This document shows positions 7,641-10,712 of a stretch of DNA of 10,712 nt, one piece after another; positions within the stretch are counted from its first letter, which is position 1; every line of letters starts with the position of its first letter. The DNA is taken from the NCBI GenBank assembly GCA_003024985.2, contig PXIH01S0023100.1; one strand, 5' to 3'. Source of the DNA: Euperipatoides rowelli. Taxonomy: Eukaryota > Onychophora > Udeonychophora > Euonychophora > Peripatopsidae. The position numbers and the translations under genes are program-made. The notes under the pieces were generated by a model that was not told the origin of the DNA, did not search any database, and saw nothing but the letters and a program-made list of their open reading frames with translations.

Positions 7641-8986
7641 TTTCTGTGGCTGCCAGTCAAGCTGGTAATCCCATTGACCTTGAAAGGATCCACAAATGTC
7701 AGGCAGATGATGTCAAGTGCAAAGGAATCATTAGTGGTATCAACAGAGGGGATGTTGACAAAGGTTAATTTATGGTGGATGAAGAAGGTATCATCCTAAA
7801 AAAGGTCATCCCTGCTAGGCTTCATGGGTGGAAGTACAGGATACTTGTACCTGAAAAGTTGAAGCAGAAGGTAATGTCATCTTATCATGATGGTATTGTG
7901 GGGGGTCATTTGTCCCATGTTATTACTGGTTGGAAAATAAAGCTTCTGTTCACATGGGAGGGTATGTTCTCCGACATAAAACAATTTGTCTTGACATGCG
8001 ACAAATGTCAGTGGAGGAGCATGCCTAGGAATAAAGTTCCATTCCAACCTGTTAAACCCCCAAGTAGACCTATGGAAAGATTATCGGTCGACATTATAGT
8101 TCCTTTTTCCATGACTCAGCGGAGTTATAAGTACATAGTGGTATGGGTTGATCATTTCAGCAGCATGACCTTTGCATCCCTCATCCGTAATATCGACTCT
8201 GAAACCATTGCTGAGGACTATATCAAAAACATATTCTCCAAGTTTGGTGCATCAATGAAGATAGTGTCTGACAGAGGGGGTCAGTTCACTAGTAATTTGA
8301 TGAAAGCTGTACAAAAGGTGTTAAGCATAAAGGGAGTGTACACCACCCCCTATAACCTACAAGCTAATAGGGTTACAGAGAGGGTTAACTCCAAAATTTT
8401 GGGTGTTCTAGCCAAAATATGCAATGAGCAATTTAATAAATGGGATAATAATCTTCCATTTGTTGTGCAGAATCTTAACAACTCAGTCCATAGAAGCATG
8501 GGTGAGATCCCGTTCTTCATCTTTCATGGATTTGATCAAATTAACCCTTTGGTACCTATTGGTGGAAATATTTAGGACATCGACTCGGAGAATCATTGGA
8601 TTGTCACATGATTGGTAGAAACTGTAAATGAGGCTAGGGAAAAAGTAATAGTGCAGTTAACAGAGTCATCAAGGGTCAATTGCAATACTAACAGCAAACA
8701 TGTTAAACTCAATGAGTTCAATACAGGTGATCAAGTGCTATGCCTCGACCCTCCCATTTATATGGGCAAGAACCGTAAGCTAAAGGAATGTTATACCGGA
8801 CCCTATCGTGTCACTGGAAGATATAGCACCGTAACATATAGTATAGGCAAAACAGGTGACAGTAATGGTGATAGGACCATACATGTTAAGTTAAAATTGT
8901 ATAGGCCTCGGTTAATTTTGAATGATGTAGGTTTAGATGCCAGTAAAGTGGAAAAAGACATAAGGGAATTTAAACCCCGCTGTTAG
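7640..8986 (+). pseudogene. Integrase: HHCC finger, D,D(35)E core and GPY module
   Basis: Integrase would insert the cDNA into the nuclear genome. A stop at 7766 lies in the linker from RNase H. An intact frame of 267 codons from 7772 follows. It holds the zinc-binding HHCC finger: H at 7886 and 7907, C at 7997 and 8006 within TCDKCQ. It also holds the catalytic triad: D at 8090 (LSVDIIVPF), D at 8270 (IVSDRGGQFTS) and E at 8378 (VTERVNSK). There are 59 residues between the aspartates and 35 between the second D and E, as expected. Two stops (8573 and 8609) then separate the core from the C-terminal part. That part carries CYTGPYRVTGRY, the GPY module typical of Ty3/gypsy integrases, with G-P-Y at 8798-8806. 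The block before the glutamate (YNLQANR) departs from the usual YHPQTNG-type sequence. No chromodomain follows. Confidence 0.9.
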
Positions 8987-9058
8987 ATCCGAGCTGTGAG
9001 TGTTGGGGCATTGTTCTGGTTGTTTTTCCGTATGGGTTTGTGTGTTGTTTTTTTTTTT

Positions 9059-9080
9059 GGAGGGGAAGGGGGTAAGGGAG
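9059..9080 (+). other. Polypurine tract (plus-strand primer)
   Basis: After a T run, the stretch from 9059 to 9080 is purine except for one T at 9073, and it lies between the pol stop and the 3' LTR. In LTR elements such a tract resists RNase H and primes plus-strand DNA, normally directly beside the LTR. It ends 39 bases before the mirror of window base 1. The LTR may therefore start at 9081 or shortly after rather than at 9120. Confidence 0.75.
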
Positions 9081-9107
9081 TTAATTTTTTTATTTTTGCG
9101 GATAGTA

Positions 9108-9139
9108 TTATAGTATACTGTAAAATCCGTATACTATAA
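9108..9139 (+). repeat. 11-bp perfect inverted repeat at the LTR start
   Basis: TTATAGTATAC (9108-9118) and GTATACTATAA (9129-9139) are exact inverted copies with a 10-base loop (TGTAAAATCC). The right arm is conserved in the 5' LTR at 10-20, and the left arm would lie outside the window there. It sits across the position at which the mirrored repeats begin. Confidence 0.6.
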
Positions 9140-10712
9140 ATAAAATTCTATCTCATTTTAATCTTATGAATTTTATCTTTTTTTCTCCCCCTCTTTTTCC
9201 TTTTTTTGTTTGAAATTATTGGTCAACCTCTCATTGACATGTTTCATAAATTTGGTTTGATATATCTTTTTTATTCTAATTAATAAGGCTGTTAAGGCAT
9301 ATATTTTCTCTTCTTCGTGTATTATCGGTTGGCTCTTTACCTCTAGTTCAGTAGGGAGTACTGGGGTAATTTAATTGCTGGTGTTTCCTTCATTTAACTT
9401 GTCATAAAGAATTTGAATCTAGGGTCATACATTTTTTTGATTTCTTTAAATGTGTCGACTATTCAGCCCTCTCTCTAGTCAGTGACTGACCCGGTTTTGT
9501 GTGCTCCTCTTATACTTTCCAATGTTGGCCTGTGTGGCCTCCCTTGACTAGTATCCATTTTCCAATGTTTTGTATTTGGTCGTGCGTACTTACGACCACC
9601 TTTTACTGATGCGAGAGACAGCGTAATAGATCGCGCATTTTTATGAATATGTGTTTCTTTACTAATATTGATTGCAAATATATTAATTTGTAGTAATGTA
9701 CTTTAGTATGTATTATAGCGTGCGTCAAACAATTTAAATATTTATTTGTTGTATAAGTCATGGTCAGACTTATTTGCCGTTTTTGATTTTATGAATCAAA
9801 TTATTGCTGTTGTCAAATAACTTTTTACATTATAGTAATGACTTTTAGTATTTGAACACTGTAAGCAGTAATAATATACGTTATAACTTAATTGAACATT
9901 AATACTATTGTTTTGTTACCAAAGAAGCTTTGTGTGTGTGCTGTTCTGCATTGTTTGAAATTTACATCTTCATTGTGCTATTAGTCACTATGCTGTGTTG
10001 CAGTCATCTCTCCTCTCCACCATTGTTCTTTGCTCATCAACCTCTACGTACATTTCCAAAATCTTCACGCCATATGTTGCAGTATGGGAATTTATCTACA
10101 AACTCAGCAGGAGTCAAAGCTGGCTCAACAACACTAAAAGTTGAGGGAACTATAATGAAATGTCCAAAATTAGGACTTTATCTTCCTTCATCCAATGTTA
10201 AACAGGATTAGCAAAAGATAATGCAATACCTGTGAAAAACTGTGAGTGAATCTTATGTGTAAATAATTTAACACCTGTTTGGATATAAAAACTAATGTAA
10301 CCAATAATCCTGATCCTTAATCTGATTACAATATCTTAAAAGGCTTATCCGATACATTATGATCTTAATCTTATCATGAATCTTTGATTTTCCTCAGTAT
10401 TGTGTTATAGTTATCTTGTGATAAAATGTAGAGTTAAAATAAATCTTTATTTTGAGTCCCCGTGTTCCAGCCTGTGATGGAAATTTGTGTTTGAATCCAA
10501 CATCGTAGTTCCCAAGCATTGTTCCAGTGGATGAAGTGACCGGCACAGCAGGACACATGTTCCCAACATTGAGGAGCCAAAGCCCGAAAGTCTAGGCCTA
10601 TCAATAATTGCAAACATTTAAATCCTAGGTAAAACTTTAATAAATAAACGGCACAAAAAAATAATAGTAGGGTATTGAAGTTTGACCACGCAAAAATTTT
10701 ATAAATGTTATT
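9120..10712 (+). repeat. 3' LTR (visible part)
   Basis: This is collinear with 1-1536 and would supply the 3' end of the transcript. It is 57 bases longer, mostly from a 54-base segment at 9662-9715. That segment is flanked by TTA on both sides, while the 5' LTR has a single TTA, which suggests loss from the 5' copy by microhomology or gain here. TATAAAA is at 10284-10290. The window ends at the mirror of 1536, so any further LTR sequence lies outside. The start may be up to 39 bases earlier, at the polypurine tract. The splice-donor sequence of the 5' copy is changed to GAAAGT at 10586. Confidence 0.9.
10438..10443 (+). terminator. Polyadenylation signal of the 3' LTR
   Basis: AATAAA is conserved with 1261-1266 of the 5' LTR and is followed by the same GT-rich downstream stretch. 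It would define the 3' end of the element RNA about 15-30 bases later. Confidence 0.55.

Larger units (their letters stand above)
5919..8986 (+). pseudogene. pol: pol polyprotein, disrupted (PR-RT-RH-IN)
   Basis: Pol would be expressed as a Gag-Pol fusion. It starts in the -1 frame relative to gag and is open from 5919, with ribosomes entering at 5931. It continues to the stop at 8984. Breaks seen are: stops at 6153 (TAG) and 6267 (TAA) in the protease; loss of about 100 codons from the RT fingers around 6530-6555; a frameshift at about 6825-6832 inside the RT active-site box; a second at about 6975-6985; a third at about 7098-7106; and stops at 7427, 7766, 8573 and 8609. From 7106 to the end a single frame is used. 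The many point breaks, the LTR differences and the lack of one dominant lesion indicate slow neutral decay. No envelope gene or chromodomain follows. The domains are described separately. Confidence 0.9.
1..10712 (+). mobile_element. Ty3/gypsy-like LTR retrotransposon, decayed copy
   Basis: The window consists of two long direct repeats (1-1536 and 9120-10712) flanking gag and pol remnants on the plus strand, followed by a polypurine tract. The Pol order protease, reverse transcriptase, RNase H, integrase, together with a GPY module after the integrase core, is that of Ty3/gypsy elements. Ty1/copia places integrase before RT. No envelope gene follows pol: only about 70 bases separate its stop from the polypurine tract. 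Every polyprotein region except the integrase core is broken, so the copy is non-autonomous. The window edges coincide with each other's mirror positions in the LTRs, so no flanking host DNA or target-site duplication can be seen. Clade assignment within Ty3/gypsy was not attempted. Confidence 0.95.

Noticed and set aside
8987-9058. Possible env gene after pol
   Set aside because: Only about 70 bases lie between the pol stop and the polypurine tract, with no reading frame of useful length.

Overview
The window is one nearly complete but decayed Ty3/gypsy-type (Metaviridae-like) LTR retrotransposon from an AT-rich eukaryotic genome, most likely an animal. The evidence is a Gag with one CCHC zinc knuckle, Pol domains in the order protease, reverse transcriptase, RNase H, integrase, a GPY module at the integrase C-terminus, and about 1.5 kb direct repeats at both ends. 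There is no bacterial-style gene organisation, no tRNA or rRNA, no CRISPR array and no host gene. The host species cannot be named from this sequence.

Layout. Bases 1-1536 are the visible 5' LTR. It carries a TATA box near 1107, a polyadenylation signal at 1261 and a strong splice-donor sequence at 1409. Bases 1537-4876 are an unusually long (about 3.3 kb), AT-rich, non-coding leader with a CTCF-like motif, YY1-like motifs, small hairpins and degenerate ~40-bp repeats. It ends in a convincing 3' splice-site architecture at 4770-4818. Gag occupies 4877-5934, Pol 5919-8986, a polypurine tract 9059-9080, and the 3' LTR runs to the window end. The two window edges mirror each other (1 pairs with 9120, 1536 pairs with 10712), so the window was probably cut at the detected repeat boundaries. 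The true LTR ends, target-site duplication and primer-binding site are not resolved.

How the parts work together. Gag would form the particle, and Pol would be made as a Gag-Pol fusion by -1 ribosomal frameshifting. The slippery heptamer TTTAAAC lies directly before the gag stop, with a candidate H-type pseudoknot 9 nt downstream. The protease would cut the polyprotein, RT/RNase H would copy the RNA, and integrase would insert the DNA. This copy cannot do this by itself. Gag has a stop after six codons and a frameshift in a G tract. Protease is stopped one codon after its DTGA motif. RT lacks its fingers region and its YxDD box. Pol carries three frameshifts and six in-frame stops in all. The integrase HHCC and D,D(35)E residues are still present. 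No env and no chromodomain are seen.

The most interesting signals are the gag-pol frameshift cassette, the possible LTR-to-gag leader intron, and the CTCF-like motif. No previously undescribed multi-gene system is visible.
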